From NCBI RefSeq assembly GCF_004923295.1, contig NZ_CP039636.1:470001-534000 (forward strand): 64,000 nt of DNA, given 5' to 3'. The DNA is from Azospirillum sp. TSH100 (GTDB lineage Bacteria > Pseudomonadota > Alphaproteobacteria > Azospirillales > Azospirillaceae). Positions within the stretch are counted from its first letter, which is position 1. Every line of letters begins with the position of its first letter. Made by a program: the position numbers and the translations under genes. Shown here one piece after another: positions 37,314 to 45,660 of this stretch. The notes beneath the pieces were generated by a model that had not been told where the DNA came from, did no database searches, and saw only the letters and a list, made by a program, of their open reading frames with translations.

Positions 37314-37515
37314 AGCATGGGTGCCGAAGTGGTCATACCAAGCGCCGGTAATACCAGTGCAAAAAGAATGGCTGCTTCATCCTGTCCGCTTCACGTAAGC
37401 GGGGCGCCCCCTTGCACTTTCATTTAAGCAGGCATATAAACCCGCCATGAGTTCAAGCGGGCCGTCTCACGGTTCCCATCCACGGGCCGGCCTTTCATTT
37501 ATGAGGAACCCTGCC

Positions 37516-40107
37516 GTGCTCGAAGCCTACCGCCAGCACGCGGCCGAACGCGCCGCCCTCGGAATTCCGGCCCTGCCCCTCACCGCGAAGCAGACGTCGG
37601 AGCTGATCGACCTGCTGAAGGCCCCGCCGGCGGGCGAGGAGGCCTTCCTTCTCGACCTCATCACCCACCGCGTTCCGGCCGGCGTCGACGATGCCGCCCG
37701 TGTCAAGGCCGGCTTCCTGGCCGCCGTCGCCAAGGGCGCCGACAGCTCGCCGCTGATCTCCAAGGTCAAGGCTACCGAACTGCTGGGCACCATGCTCGGC
37801 GGCTTCAACGTCCAGCCGCTGATCGACCTGCTGGCGGACGCCGAATGCGGCACCGCCGCCGCGGAAGGTCTGAAGAAGACCCTGCTGGTCTTCGACTTCT
37901 TCCACGACGTCAAGGAGCTGGCCGACAAGGGCAACGCCAACGCCAAGGCGGTGCTGCAGTCCTGGGCCGATGCCGAGTGGTTCACCTCGCGTCAGGAAGT
38001 CCCGGCCTCGATGACCCTGACCGTCTTCAAGGTGTCGGGCGAGACCAACACCGACGACCTGTCGCCGGCCCCCGACGCCTGGAGCCGTCCGGACATCCCG
38101 CTGCACGCGCTCGCCATGCTGAAGAACCCGCGCCCGGGCATCGAGGCCGACGAGCCGGGCCAGCGCGGCCCGACCAGGCAGCTGGAAGCGCTGAAGCAGA
38201 AGGGCAACCTGATCGCCTATGTCGGCGACGTGGTCGGCACCGGCTCCTCGCGCAAGTCCGCCACCAATTCGGTGCTGTGGTTCACCGGCGAGGACATCCC
38301 CTTCGTCCCGAACAAGCGTTTCGGCGGCGTCTGCCTCGGCACCAAGATCGCCCCGATCTTCTTCAACACCATGGAAGACGCCGGCGCCCTGCCCATCGAA
38401 CTCGACGTCAACAAGATGGAGATGGGCGACGTCATCGAGCTGCGCCCCTATGAGGGCAAGGCGCTGAAGAACGGCGAGGTCATCGCCGAATTCACCGTCC
38501 GCTCCGAGGTGATCTTCGACGAGGTGCGTGCCGGCGGCCGCATCCCGCTGATCATCGGCCGCGGCCTGACCGCTCGCGCCCGCGAGGCGCTCGGCCTGCC
38601 GGCGTCGGAGCTGTTCCGCCAGCCGGCCGCTCCGGCCGACACCGGCAAGGGCTACACGCTGGCCCAGAAGATGGTCGGCCGCGCCTGCGGCCTGCCGGAA
38701 GGCAAGGGTGTGCGTCCCGGCACCTATTGCGAGCCGAAGATGACCACGGTCGGGTCGCAGGACACCACCGGCCCGATGACCCGCGACGAGCTGAAGGATC
38801 TGGCCTGCCTGGGCTTCTCGGCCGATCTGGTGATGCAGTCCTTCTGCCACACCGCCGCCTATCCGAAGCTGGTGGACGTCAAGACCCACCATGAGCTGCC
38901 GGACTTCATCTCCACCCGCGGCGGTGTGTCCTTGCGTCCGGGCGACGGCGTCATCCACTCCTGGCTGAACCGCCTGCTGCTGCCGGACACCGTCGGCACC
39001 GGCGGCGACAGCCACACCCGCTTCCCGATCGGCATCAGCTTCCCGGCCGGCTCCGGTCTGGTCGCCTTCGCCGCCGCCACCGGCGTCATGCCGCTGGACA
39101 TGCCGGAATCGGTGCTGGTCCGCTTCAAGGGCGAAATGCAGCCGGGCGTCACCCTGCGTGACCTCGTCAACGCCATCCCGCTCTACGCGATCAAGGCCGG
39201 CCTGCTGACGGTCGAGAAGAAGGGCAAGAAGAACATCTTCTCCGGTCGCGTGCTGGAGATCGAAGGTCTGCCCGACCTGAAGGTCGAGCAGGCGTTCGAG
39301 CTGACCGACGCCTCGGCCGAGCGCTCGGCGGCGGGCTGCACCGTGCTCCTGAACAAGGAGCCGATCATCGAGTACATGAACTCCAACATCACGCTGATGA
39401 AGTGGATGATTGCCAACGGGTACGCCGATGCGCGCACCCTGGAGCGCCGCATCAAGGCGATGGAGGCGTGGATCGCCGATCCGCAGCTGCTGCGTCCGGA
39501 CGCCGACGCCGAATACGCCGCGGTGATCGAGATCGATCTGGCCGACATCAAGGAGCCGATCCTGGCTTGCCCGAACGATCCGGACGACGTGAAGACGCTG
39601 TCCGAAGTCGCCGGCGACAAGATCGATGAGGTGTTCATCGGCTCCTGCATGACCAACATCGGCCACTTCCGTGCCGCCGGTAAGATCCTGAACGGGAATT
39701 CGGACATCCCGACCCGCCTGTGGATCGCCCCGCCGACGAAGATGGACGCGATGATGCTGACCGAGGAAGGCTATTACGCCACCCTCGGCAAGGCCGGCGC
39801 CCGCATGGAGATGCCGGGCTGCTCGCTGTGCATGGGCAACCAGGCGCAGGTCCGCAAGGGCTCGACCGCCGTCTCGACCTCGACCCGCAACTTCCCGAAC
39901 CGTCTGGGCATCGACACCCGCGTCTACCTGTCGTCGGCCGAACTGGCCGCCGTCGCGGCGCTGCTGGGCAAGATCCCGACCACCGAGGAGTATCTCGCCC
40001 AGGTCGGCGTGGTGAACAAGTCGGCTGGCGACATCTACCGCTACATGAACTTCGACCAGATCCCGGCTTTCCAGGAAGTCGCGGAAAAGGTCGCCGTCCC
40101 GGCCTGA
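37516..40107 (+). CDS. acnB: Aconitate hydratase B (bifunctional with 2-methylisocitrate dehydratase)
   Basis: 863 residues, close to E. coli AcnB (865). It interconverts citrate and isocitrate in the TCA cycle and also acts on 2-methylcitrate. Seen: the N-terminal HEAT-like domain (EAYRQHAAERAALGIPALPL), the swivel domain (SGETNTDDLSPAPDAWSRPD, VGTGSSRKSATNSV), and the three cluster cysteines: GSCMTNIGHFRAAGK near 711 and PGCSLCMGNQ near 768/771. GTG 37516 was chosen: GAGGAA (37503-37508) is 7 bases upstream and the protein then begins exactly like E. coli AcnB. In-frame ATGs at 37501 and 37447 would add 5 or 23 residues. Confidence 0.96.
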   Translation: MLEAYRQHAAERAALGIPALPLTAKQTSELIDLLKAPPAGEEAFLLDLITHRVPAGVDDAARVKAGFLAAVAKGADSSPLISKVKATELLGTMLGGFNVQPLIDLLADAECGTAAAEGLKKTLLVFDFFHDVKELADKGNANAKAVLQSWADAEWFTSRQEVPASMTLTVFKVSGETNTDDLSPAPDAWSRPDIPLHALAMLKNPRPGIEADEPGQRGPTRQLEALKQKGNLIAYVGDVVGTGSSRKSATNSVLWFTGEDIPFVPNKRFGGVCLGTKIAPIFFNTMEDAGALPIELDVNKMEMGDVIELRPYEGKALKNGEVIAEFTVRSEVIFDEVRAGGRIPLIIGRGLTARAREALGLPASELFRQPAAPADTGKGYTLAQKMVGRACGLPEGKGVRPGTYCEPKMTTVGSQDTTGPMTRDELKDLACLGFSADLVMQSFCHTAAYPKLVDVKTHHELPDFISTRGGVSLRPGDGVIHSWLNRLLLPDTVGTGGDSHTRFPIGISFPAGSGLVAFAAATGVMPLDMPESVLVRFKGEMQPGVTLRDLVNAIPLYAIKAGLLTVEKKGKKNIFSGRVLEIEGLPDLKVEQAFELTDASAERSAAGCTVLLNKEPIIEYMNSNITLMKWMIANGYADARTLERRIKAMEAWIADPQLLRPDADAEYAAVIEIDLADIKEPILACPNDPDDVKTLSEVAGDKIDEVFIGSCMTNIGHFRAAGKILNGNSDIPTRLWIAPPTKMDAMMLTEEGYYATLGKAGARMEMPGCSLCMGNQAQVRKGSTAVSTSTRNFPNRLGIDTRVYLSSAELAAVAALLGKIPTTEEYLAQVGVVNKSAGDIYRYMNFDQIPAFQEVAEKVAVPA

Positions 40108-40132
40108 TCGTCGGACGCAGCGGTCGGTGACG

Positions 40133-40166
40133 AAAAACCCCGCCGGAGCGATCCGGCGGGGTTTTT
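40133..40166. terminator. Bidirectional terminator between acnB and the MBL-fold gene
   Basis: A perfect 15-bp stem: AAAAACCCCGCCGGA (40133-40147), GCGA loop, TCCGGCGGGGTTTTT (40152-40166). The A-run and T-run at the ends make it act in both directions, and it lies between convergent genes. Confidence 0.95.
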
Positions 40167-40181
40167 CGTCACTCTGGAGCT

Positions 40182-41081
40182 TCAGGGTGCGCAATAGGCG
40201 CTGCGGTCCTCCGCCCGCGACGGCTTTTCCAGATAGATCCCCCGCCGCGGGATGGCGATCCTGTCGAACTCTTCGGCCAGCTTGTGCAGGGCGGCACGCA
40301 TTTCGGCACCCCGCATCGGCTCCCCATGGCCGGCGATGAGCAGTTCGGGTTCCAGGGCCGCCAGCCGGGCGACCGATTCCCGAGCCTTGTCCCATTCGAC
40401 GGTGAAATACATTGGCGGCCCGTGCATCTCGGCCCGCTGCACCGCCACTGCATAGACCGATTCCTGGCCCGTGGTGACGAAGGCGTCACCGACGATCATC
40501 GAACGGTCCTGCTCCCGCCAGAAGGAGACATGGCCGACGCTGTGTCCCGGCGTGTGTATCCAGCGCCATCCCGGCATCCCCGGCACTGAGCCGTCGTCCG
40601 GCAGGGCGCGCAGGCGCGCTCCGACATCCACCGGCTTGCGCGGATAGAAGCGTGCCAGTGCCGCCATCGCCCCGCCGCCGACCGACGGATCGCCGGGCGG
40701 GTAGGCGGCCTGACCGTTCAGATAGGGATGCTCCAGCGGGTGGGCGTAGACCGGCGCATCCCATTCCTCCGCCAGATCCTCCAGCACGCCGACATGGTCG
40801 AAATGGCCGTGGGTCAGGACGATGGCCGCCGGCCGGGAGACGCGGCCAAACCGCTCCGCCGCGGCTGAGCGGATGAATCCCTTGGTGCCGATCAGCCCGG
40901 CATCGACCAGCACCCAGCCGCGGTCGCCGGCACCCGGCGGTCCCCAGAACACCACATTGACGATGCCGAGCCGCCGATAGGCGAGGTCGGCTGCGATCTC
41001 GTGCGTGTGGTCGCCGCGCAATGCGTCAAGCGCCAAGTCGATCGCGCTGCTGTCCTCCGACAACGGAATCTGCGGGGCCAT
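40182..41081 (-). CDS. Metallo-beta-lactamase-fold hydrolase
   Basis: 299 residues. The zinc motif THGHFDHVGVLEDL (HxHxDH) near residue 91, HTPGHSVGHVSFW near 160, GDAFVTTGQE near 184 and AGHGEPMRG near 232 supply the usual metal ligands of the MBL fold. Such enzymes cut esters, thioesters or lactones (glyoxalase II-like, lactonases) or oxidise; the reaction cannot be set from sequence. There is no signal peptide, so it is cytoplasmic. It is convergent with acnB and separated from it by a strong terminator. Confidence 0.85.
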   Translation of the reverse strand: MAPQIPLSEDSSAIDLALDALRGDHTHEIAADLAYRRLGIVNVVFWGPPGAGDRGWVLVDAGLIGTKGFIRSAAAERFGRVSRPAAIVLTHGHFDHVGVLEDLAEEWDAPVYAHPLEHPYLNGQAAYPPGDPSVGGGAMAALARFYPRKPVDVGARLRALPDDGSVPGMPGWRWIHTPGHSVGHVSFWREQDRSMIVGDAFVTTGQESVYAVAVQRAEMHGPPMYFTVEWDKARESVARLAALEPELLIAGHGEPMRGAEMRAALHKLAEEFDRIAIPRRGIYLEKPSRAEDRSAYCAP

Positions 41082-41158
41082 GGTCGTTCCTCTCCCACCT
41101 GTGTCCTTTCAGACAACAGCAGGGAGTGGCGCTTGTCCTGCCGCCATGTTCCCTGCGG

Positions 41159-41686
41159 TCAGGCGTAGTCGCTGAAATGACGGCGCATTGCCGCCTCTTC
41201 CTGCCGAACTCTGATGAAAAGCGGGATCAGGTAAAGTGGGACGCCGATGACCAGTGTCACCGGCGCATTGAGGGCCAATGCGAAGCCAACCAGTTCCGGG
41301 AGGATGTTGAGGAGGTAGTTCGGGTGGCGGACCAGCCGGAACAGACCGCTGCGGACGAGCCGATGGCTCTGGCTGACGATGATCTTGATCGTCCAGAGCG
41401 GCCCGAGCGAGCGGATAACGGCCAGCAGCGCCAGCGCGGCCAGCCCATAGAGTCCCATACCCAGCCAGGAAAGCGCGTCGTTCCAAGGCGCCGCGCGTAG
41501 GGCGCCTTCGGCAATCGCGGCAATGTAGAAAGCGGTGTGGGCCAGTGCCAGCATTACGCTGTTGCCCGCGCCGTATTCGGTGGCGCCAGCCAGCTTCAGC
41601 GCCTTTTCATGCTTCACCGACACATAAAGCGTGGACAGACGGAGGAGCAGCGCGGCAGCCACAAACAGCATGACGTAGGCGGGCAT
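41159..41686 (-). CDS. Membrane methyltransferase of the ICMT/PEMT-like family
   Basis: 175 residues with four or five hydrophobic segments (YVMLFVAAALLLRL, VMLALAHTAFYIAAIAEGAL, GLYGLAALALLAVI, VTLVIGVPLYLIPLF). The motif LVRHPNYLLNILPELVGFAL, ending with an R-x-E-E pair (RVRQEEAAM), is the SAM-binding signature shared by isoprenylcysteine carboxyl methyltransferases and related lipid or small-molecule methyltransferases. A lipid or quinone-like substrate is possible. It is read in the same direction as the MBL-fold gene, 77 bp upstream of it. Confidence 0.8.
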   Translation of the reverse strand: MPAYVMLFVAAALLLRLSTLYVSVKHEKALKLAGATEYGAGNSVMLALAHTAFYIAAIAEGALRAAPWNDALSWLGMGLYGLAALALLAVIRSLGPLWTIKIIVSQSHRLVRSGLFRLVRHPNYLLNILPELVGFALALNAPVTLVIGVPLYLIPLFIRVRQEEAAMRRHFSDYA

Positions 41687-41776
41687 ACCCTCTGTCCTTC
41701 CATTCCGCTTCCGTGCGTCCGGTCAAGTATGGCCGGACGCTCCAGCATCGCCTTATAGCAGATCGGTCGGTGGCGG

Positions 41777-42430
41777 CTACTGCTTGGCAGAATCGGCCGC
41801 CCAGGCTTGGACAAAGCGTGTGGCGCGGGTGGCCAGTTCCGCCACCGGCAGGCCGGGGCTGTAGAGGGCCGAGCCCAGTCCGAAACCGGCGGCACCCGCC
41901 GCTCGGTAAGGCCGCATATTGTCCGGCGTGATGCCGCCGACGGGAAGCAGGCGCACGCTGTACGGCACGACCGCGCGCAGGGCCTTCACGATCGGCGGAG
42001 CGATCTGTTCCGCCGGGAACAGCTTCAGAGCGTCGGCGCCGGCGGCAAGCGCCGCGAAAGCTTCCGTCGCCGTGGCGACGCCGGGAACGCAGATCATCGA
42101 CCGCGACTTGGCAGCGCGGATGATCGCAGTGTCGGCATGCGGCATCACCACCAGATCGGCACCGATGTCGGCCAGTTGATCGACCTGATCAAGGGCCAGG
42201 ACGGTTCCGGCCCCGACCAAGGCATCCTTTGGCAGCGCGTCGCGGATGGCGGCGATGCTGTCGAAAGGATCGGGCGAATTCAACGGCACTTCGATCAGCC
42301 GGAAGCCGGCGTCGTAGAGTGCACGTCCCGCGGGCTCCGCCTCCACCGGGGTCAGGCCACGCAGGATGGCGACCAGCGGCAGGGCGGCGAAGGCGCTGTC
42401 GAAGCGGGCGGGAAGCGAAAGTTGCGTCAT
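41777..42430 (-). CDS. dgoA: 2-dehydro-3-deoxy-6-phosphogalactonate aldolase
   Basis: 217 residues, a class I KDPG/KDPGal aldolase. It splits 2-keto-3-deoxy-6-phosphogalactonate to pyruvate and glyceraldehyde-3-phosphate. Seen: PLVAILRGLTPVEAEPAGRA (general-base Glu region follows in RLIEVPLNSPDPF), and the Schiff-base lysine in GADALKLFPAEQ, preceded by CVPGVATATEAF. The start ATG overlaps the dgoK stop as ATGA (42427-42430), showing translational coupling. Pairing with DgoK and an IclR regulator supports the galactonate rather than gluconate branch. Confidence 0.92.
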   Translation of the reverse strand: MTQLSLPARFDSAFAALPLVAILRGLTPVEAEPAGRALYDAGFRLIEVPLNSPDPFDSIAAIRDALPKDALVGAGTVLALDQVDQLADIGADLVVMPHADTAIIRAAKSRSMICVPGVATATEAFAALAAGADALKLFPAEQIAPPIVKALRAVVPYSVRLLPVGGITPDNMRPYRAAGAAGFGLGSALYSPGLPVAELATRATRFVQAWAADSAKQ

Positions 42431-43461
42431 GGTGTGCTCTTGATGCTGGAGGAGTTGGCCGAAAGCGATGGCAGCAGTCCCGCAGCCGCGGCGAACTGGA
42501 ACAGTCCCCGCGGCGCGGTATTGCCGAGTTGCGCCGTGGGTGTAATGCCGAAGGCGGCAAGTCCGCGGGTGTAGCGGCGGCAAAGCCCCGGATCACCGAT
42601 CAGCAACAGCGGCGTGCCGGCCGACATCTCCGCAAGCAGAGCCAATCCCGACCGCAGTTCGTGCCCGATCAGCAGGCCCGACAGGTAATGCGCCAGCGCC
42701 TCCGCCGGCAGGCGTTTCGTCAGCCCCAAACTGCGGGTGGCGAACAGCTGGTGGGGCAGGTCGCCCGGTCCGGCGGACTGGGCAGCGCGGAGGCCGATGG
42801 CGAAGGCCTCCTCCTCATCCTCCGCCTTGGCGTCCACTCCCGCCGGCATCAGGCGGCCGAGCAGAGAATGGGTCTTCAGGACCGCGAACAGCTCGCCTGT
42901 CATGTAGGTCGTAAAGCCAGTGATCCGGCCGTCGGAGATCCGCACCCATTTTGAATGGGTGCCGGGCATGGCGACGCAGGCGTTGCGGCCCCAGCCCGCA
43001 TTCTCCGCCACCGCCCCGGCGATCTGGATCTCCTCTCCCCGCATCACATCGGGAGTGCCATCGGCAGGATCGTGCAGCACACCCGGTGCGATCAGGACCC
43101 GGCGGCCGGTCGCCATGATGACGTGGGTCGATTTGTTGGCCAGAACCATGGCGTCGGCCGGTGTGGCGACATAGGGGGCCTCGACCCAGCCCTGGGCGCT
43201 GCCGACCATGCCGCCGGCCACGACCGGCAGGGCGGGGTGGGCATCCAGCCAGTCGCCGCACAGACCGGTCAACGCCGCCTCGAAGCCGGCGGCGCCGGGC
43301 TGTGGCAGGTTCTGGATGCCGTGGGAGCTCGACCGTTCGGCGAGGATGCGGGCGTAGCTGTCCATCAGGAAGCCGCGCAGGCTCGACGTTCCCCAATCCA
43401 GCGCGATCAGCACCGGAGCGCCGATGGTAAGTCCATTCGAGGAGGTCACGGAGCGGTCCAT
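42427..43461 (-). CDS. dgoK: 2-dehydro-3-deoxygalactonokinase
   Basis: 344 residues. It phosphorylates 2-keto-3-deoxygalactonate with ATP. The N-terminal ALDWGTSSLRGFLMDSYARI phosphate motif and the later MPGTHSKWVRISDGRITGFT and TYMTGELFAVLKTHSLLG motifs identify the DgoK family. ATG 43461 was chosen: AAGGA lies just upstream, and the codons overlap the end of the IclR gene by 16 bases, so IclR, dgoK and dgoA form one tight operon. Longer in-frame starts would run deep inside the IclR gene. Confidence 0.93.
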   Translation of the reverse strand: MDRSVTSSNGLTIGAPVLIALDWGTSSLRGFLMDSYARILAERSSSHGIQNLPQPGAAGFEAALTGLCGDWLDAHPALPVVAGGMVGSAQGWVEAPYVATPADAMVLANKSTHVIMATGRRVLIAPGVLHDPADGTPDVMRGEEIQIAGAVAENAGWGRNACVAMPGTHSKWVRISDGRITGFTTYMTGELFAVLKTHSLLGRLMPAGVDAKAEDEEEAFAIGLRAAQSAGPGDLPHQLFATRSLGLTKRLPAEALAHYLSGLLIGHELRSGLALLAEMSAGTPLLLIGDPGLCRRYTRGLAAFGITPTAQLGNTAPRGLFQFAAAAGLLPSLSANSSSIKSTP

Positions 43462-44249
43462 CCCAGGTCCTTGGAAATTGCCTCGGCCGTCGTGCGGACC
43501 AGTGGTCCCAATGCGGCCATTCGGTCTTCGGGCATATAAGGCACGGCACTGGCGACGCTGATCGCCCCCACCACCTGCGTCCGGCCATCGCGCAGCGGTG
43601 CGGACACGCAGCGGATGCCGAGTTCGTTCTCTTCCAAATCCATCGCCCAGCCCTGGGCGACGTAGCGGTTCATCTGCGCCTCGAATTCCAGCCAGCCGGC
43701 TGGACGTGGCCGGCCGTCCCGCAAGCCGGCTGGGCGGGCCAGCGCATGGAGTGCCGGCCAACGGTCCGGTGGCATCCCCAGCATGAGTGCCTTTCCCAGA
43801 CCGGTGGAGGCGAGCGGCATCCGTTGTCCGGTGCAGGAGCGCATCTCCAGCCCACGGGTGCCGGCGATCTTGTCGAGGTAAAAGACCTCGCCATGCTCCT
43901 CCACCCCAAGATGGATGGTGTCGCCGGTGGTCCGGGCAAGCTGTTCTAGATGCGGGCGGGCGATGGCGACCAGCGGACGCTGTTCCAACGCCGTCATGCC
44001 CAGTTGGATCAGCTTCGGGCCCAGCAGATAGCCCTTGTACGGGATGTGGTGGAGATATCCTTCCGCCACCAGACTGGCGAGCATGCGGTTGGTTGTGCTG
44101 CGCGGCGTGCCCAGCCGGGCCGCGATTCCCTTGACGTCTCCGATTCCGGCAGCCACGCAGTCGAGCAGCGCCAGGCCGCGCAGCAGGGTCTGCGTTCCTG
44201 TTCCCCGCGGCTTTTCGTGCTCGGATTCCGCCACCTCTGTCACCGCCAT
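43446..44249 (-). CDS. IclR-family regulator of the dgo operon
   Basis: 267 residues: winged-helix domain (TQTLLRGLALLDCVAAGIGD, then IAARLGTPRSTTNRMLASLV as helix-turn-helix) and an IclR effector domain (DTIHLGVEEHGEVFYLDKIA, MPLASTGLGKALML, ELGIRCVSAPLRDG). IclR proteins of this type often sense sugar acids. It heads the operon with dgoK and dgoA and probably controls it. The 8-bp-arm palindrome at 44331-44351, 82 bp upstream, is the likely operator. ATG 44249 is proposed; GTG 44282 would add 11 residues. Confidence 0.87.
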   Translation of the reverse strand: MAVTEVAESEHEKPRGTGTQTLLRGLALLDCVAAGIGDVKGIAARLGTPRSTTNRMLASLVAEGYLHHIPYKGYLLGPKLIQLGMTALEQRPLVAIARPHLEQLARTTGDTIHLGVEEHGEVFYLDKIAGTRGLEMRSCTGQRMPLASTGLGKALMLGMPPDRWPALHALARPAGLRDGRPRPAGWLEFEAQMNRYVAQGWAMDLEENELGIRCVSAPLRDGRTQVVGAISVASAVPYMPEDRMAALGPLVRTTAEAISKDLGWTAP

Positions 44250-44330
44250 TGCTTCGCCTGTTGCCCGTTCCGCAGAGCCCACTTGCCGGGATGCTGGCTC
44301 AGCAGGAAAAATGTGTCAAATAATTTTGCA

Positions 44331-44351
44331 ATGGCTCAAATAGTGAGCCAT
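44331..44351. promoter_or_regulatory. Candidate IclR operator (dgo operon/livK divergent region)
   Basis: ATGGCTCA-AATAG-TGAGCCAT is a perfect 8-bp-arm palindrome, in an AT-rich patch that also has TCAAATAATTTTGCA. It is 82 bp upstream of the IclR gene and 153 bp upstream of the divergent binding-protein gene, so one protein bound here could affect both. Confidence 0.6.
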
Positions 44352-44504
44352 TTTTGATGGCGACGAACCGTCGCGGCTGCTGTCGGAGCGCTGCGAAACC
44401 TATGATCGCCCTTTTAAAATCCTGTCGTATCGGTCAGAAATGAAAACATGTCGGGGCCGGCGGACATGGTCCCGCACAAAATGGTCATCCTGGGAGAACC
44501 AATC

Positions 44505-45614
44505 ATGCGTCTCACCGTCCTTTCCTTCGTCAGCGCGACGGCGCTGCTGGCCGGCTTCGGCACGGCGCAGGCCGATATCGTGATCGGCCTGGGCACGGCG
44601 ACGACCGGACCGGTCGCGGCGCTGGGCGAGCAGTCGGTGTATGGTGCCAAGCAGGCGGTCGCGGACATCAACGCCAAGGGCGGCGTGCTGGGCCAGAAGC
44701 TGGTGCTGAAGGTGGGCGACGATGCCTGCGATCCGCGTCAGGCGGTGGCGGTCGCCAATCAGTTCGTGCGCGAGAAGGTGACGGCCGTGGTTGGCCATCT
44801 CTGCTCCGGCGCCAGCATCCCGGCGGCCGACGTCTACCAGGAGGAGGGCGTGGTGATGGTCACCCCGACCGCCACCAACCCGCTGCTGACCGCCAAGGGC
44901 CATCCGAACATCTTCCGCGTCTGCGGCCGTGACGACCAGCAGGGCGTGGTTGCCGGCACCTATCTGGCCCAGACTTTCAAGGGCAAGAACATCGCCGTGC
45001 TCGACGACAAGCAGGCCTATGGCAAGGGGCTGGCCGACGTCGTGGTGGAGACGCTGGAGAAGGCCGGCGGCAAGGTCGCTTATCGTGGGTCGGTCACCGC
45101 CGGCGAGAAGGACTTCTCGGCGCTGATCACCAGCCTGAAGGACAAGGGCGTCGATGCCGTTTACTATGGCGGATACCATCCGGAACTGGGCCTGATCGTC
45201 CGTCAGGCACAGGAGCAGGGGATGAAGCCGCAGTTCATCGCCGGTGACGGCCTGAACAATCAGGAATACTGGTCGATCACCGGCCCCGCCGGCGAGGGCA
45301 CGCTGTACACCGACAGCCCGTCGGCGGCGAGCGATCCCAAGGCGCAGGAGCTGATCGCCTCCTTCAAGAAGGCCGGCCTGCCGGAGCCGGGCAACTTCGC
45401 CTTCTACAGCTATGCCGCGGTCCAGGTGATCGCCGAAGGCTTGCAGAAGGCCGGCAGCGCCGACAGCGGGAAGCTGGCCAAGACCCTGCATTCCGGCAGC
45501 TATGACACGGTCGTCGGTTCGGTGGAGTTCGACAAGAAGGGCGATATCACCAAGCCGAATTATGTCATGTATATCTGGAGCAATGGCCAGCCCAAGATGT
45601 TGGCCCAGAAGTAA
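44505..45614 (+). CDS. livK: Periplasmic branched-chain amino acid-type ABC binding protein
   Basis: 369 residues: signal peptide MRLTVLSFVSATALLAGFGT cut near AQA-D, then a type I periplasmic-binding fold (IVIGLGTATTGPVAALGEQS, DINAKGGVLGQKLVL, TAVVGHLCSGASIPAADVYQ). The two cysteines (DDACDPRQ near 71 and GHLC near 102) match the disulphide of LivJ/LivK. The substrate could be Leu/Ile/Val or another small amide or acid. GGGAG lies about 9 bases before the ATG 44505. The permease and ATPase genes (LivHMGF) are not adjacent. It is divergent from the dgo operon. Confidence 0.88.
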   Translation: MRLTVLSFVSATALLAGFGTAQADIVIGLGTATTGPVAALGEQSVYGAKQAVADINAKGGVLGQKLVLKVGDDACDPRQAVAVANQFVREKVTAVVGHLCSGASIPAADVYQEEGVVMVTPTATNPLLTAKGHPNIFRVCGRDDQQGVVAGTYLAQTFKGKNIAVLDDKQAYGKGLADVVVETLEKAGGKVAYRGSVTAGEKDFSALITSLKDKGVDAVYYGGYHPELGLIVRQAQEQGMKPQFIAGDGLNNQEYWSITGPAGEGTLYTDSPSAASDPKAQELIASFKKAGLPEPGNFAFYSYAAVQVIAEGLQKAGSADSGKLAKTLHSGSYDTVVGSVEFDKKGDITKPNYVMYIWSNGQPKMLAQK

Positions 45615-45627
45615 AGCATCCGGAAGG

Positions 45628-45660
45628 CCGGCCCCGTTTTCATGCGTGGGCCGGTTCTCT
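45628..45660 (+). terminator. Terminator-like hairpin after livK
   Basis: CCGGCCC (45628-45634) pairs with GGGCCGG (45648-45654) around a 13-base loop, followed by TTCTCTT. It overlaps the 3' end of the convergent GGDEF/EAL gene. Confidence 0.5.

Noticed and set aside
37495..40395. 966-codon minus-strand frame opposite acnB
   Set aside because: AcnB on the plus strand is complete and conserved. The antisense frame is an artefact of GC-rich third positions.
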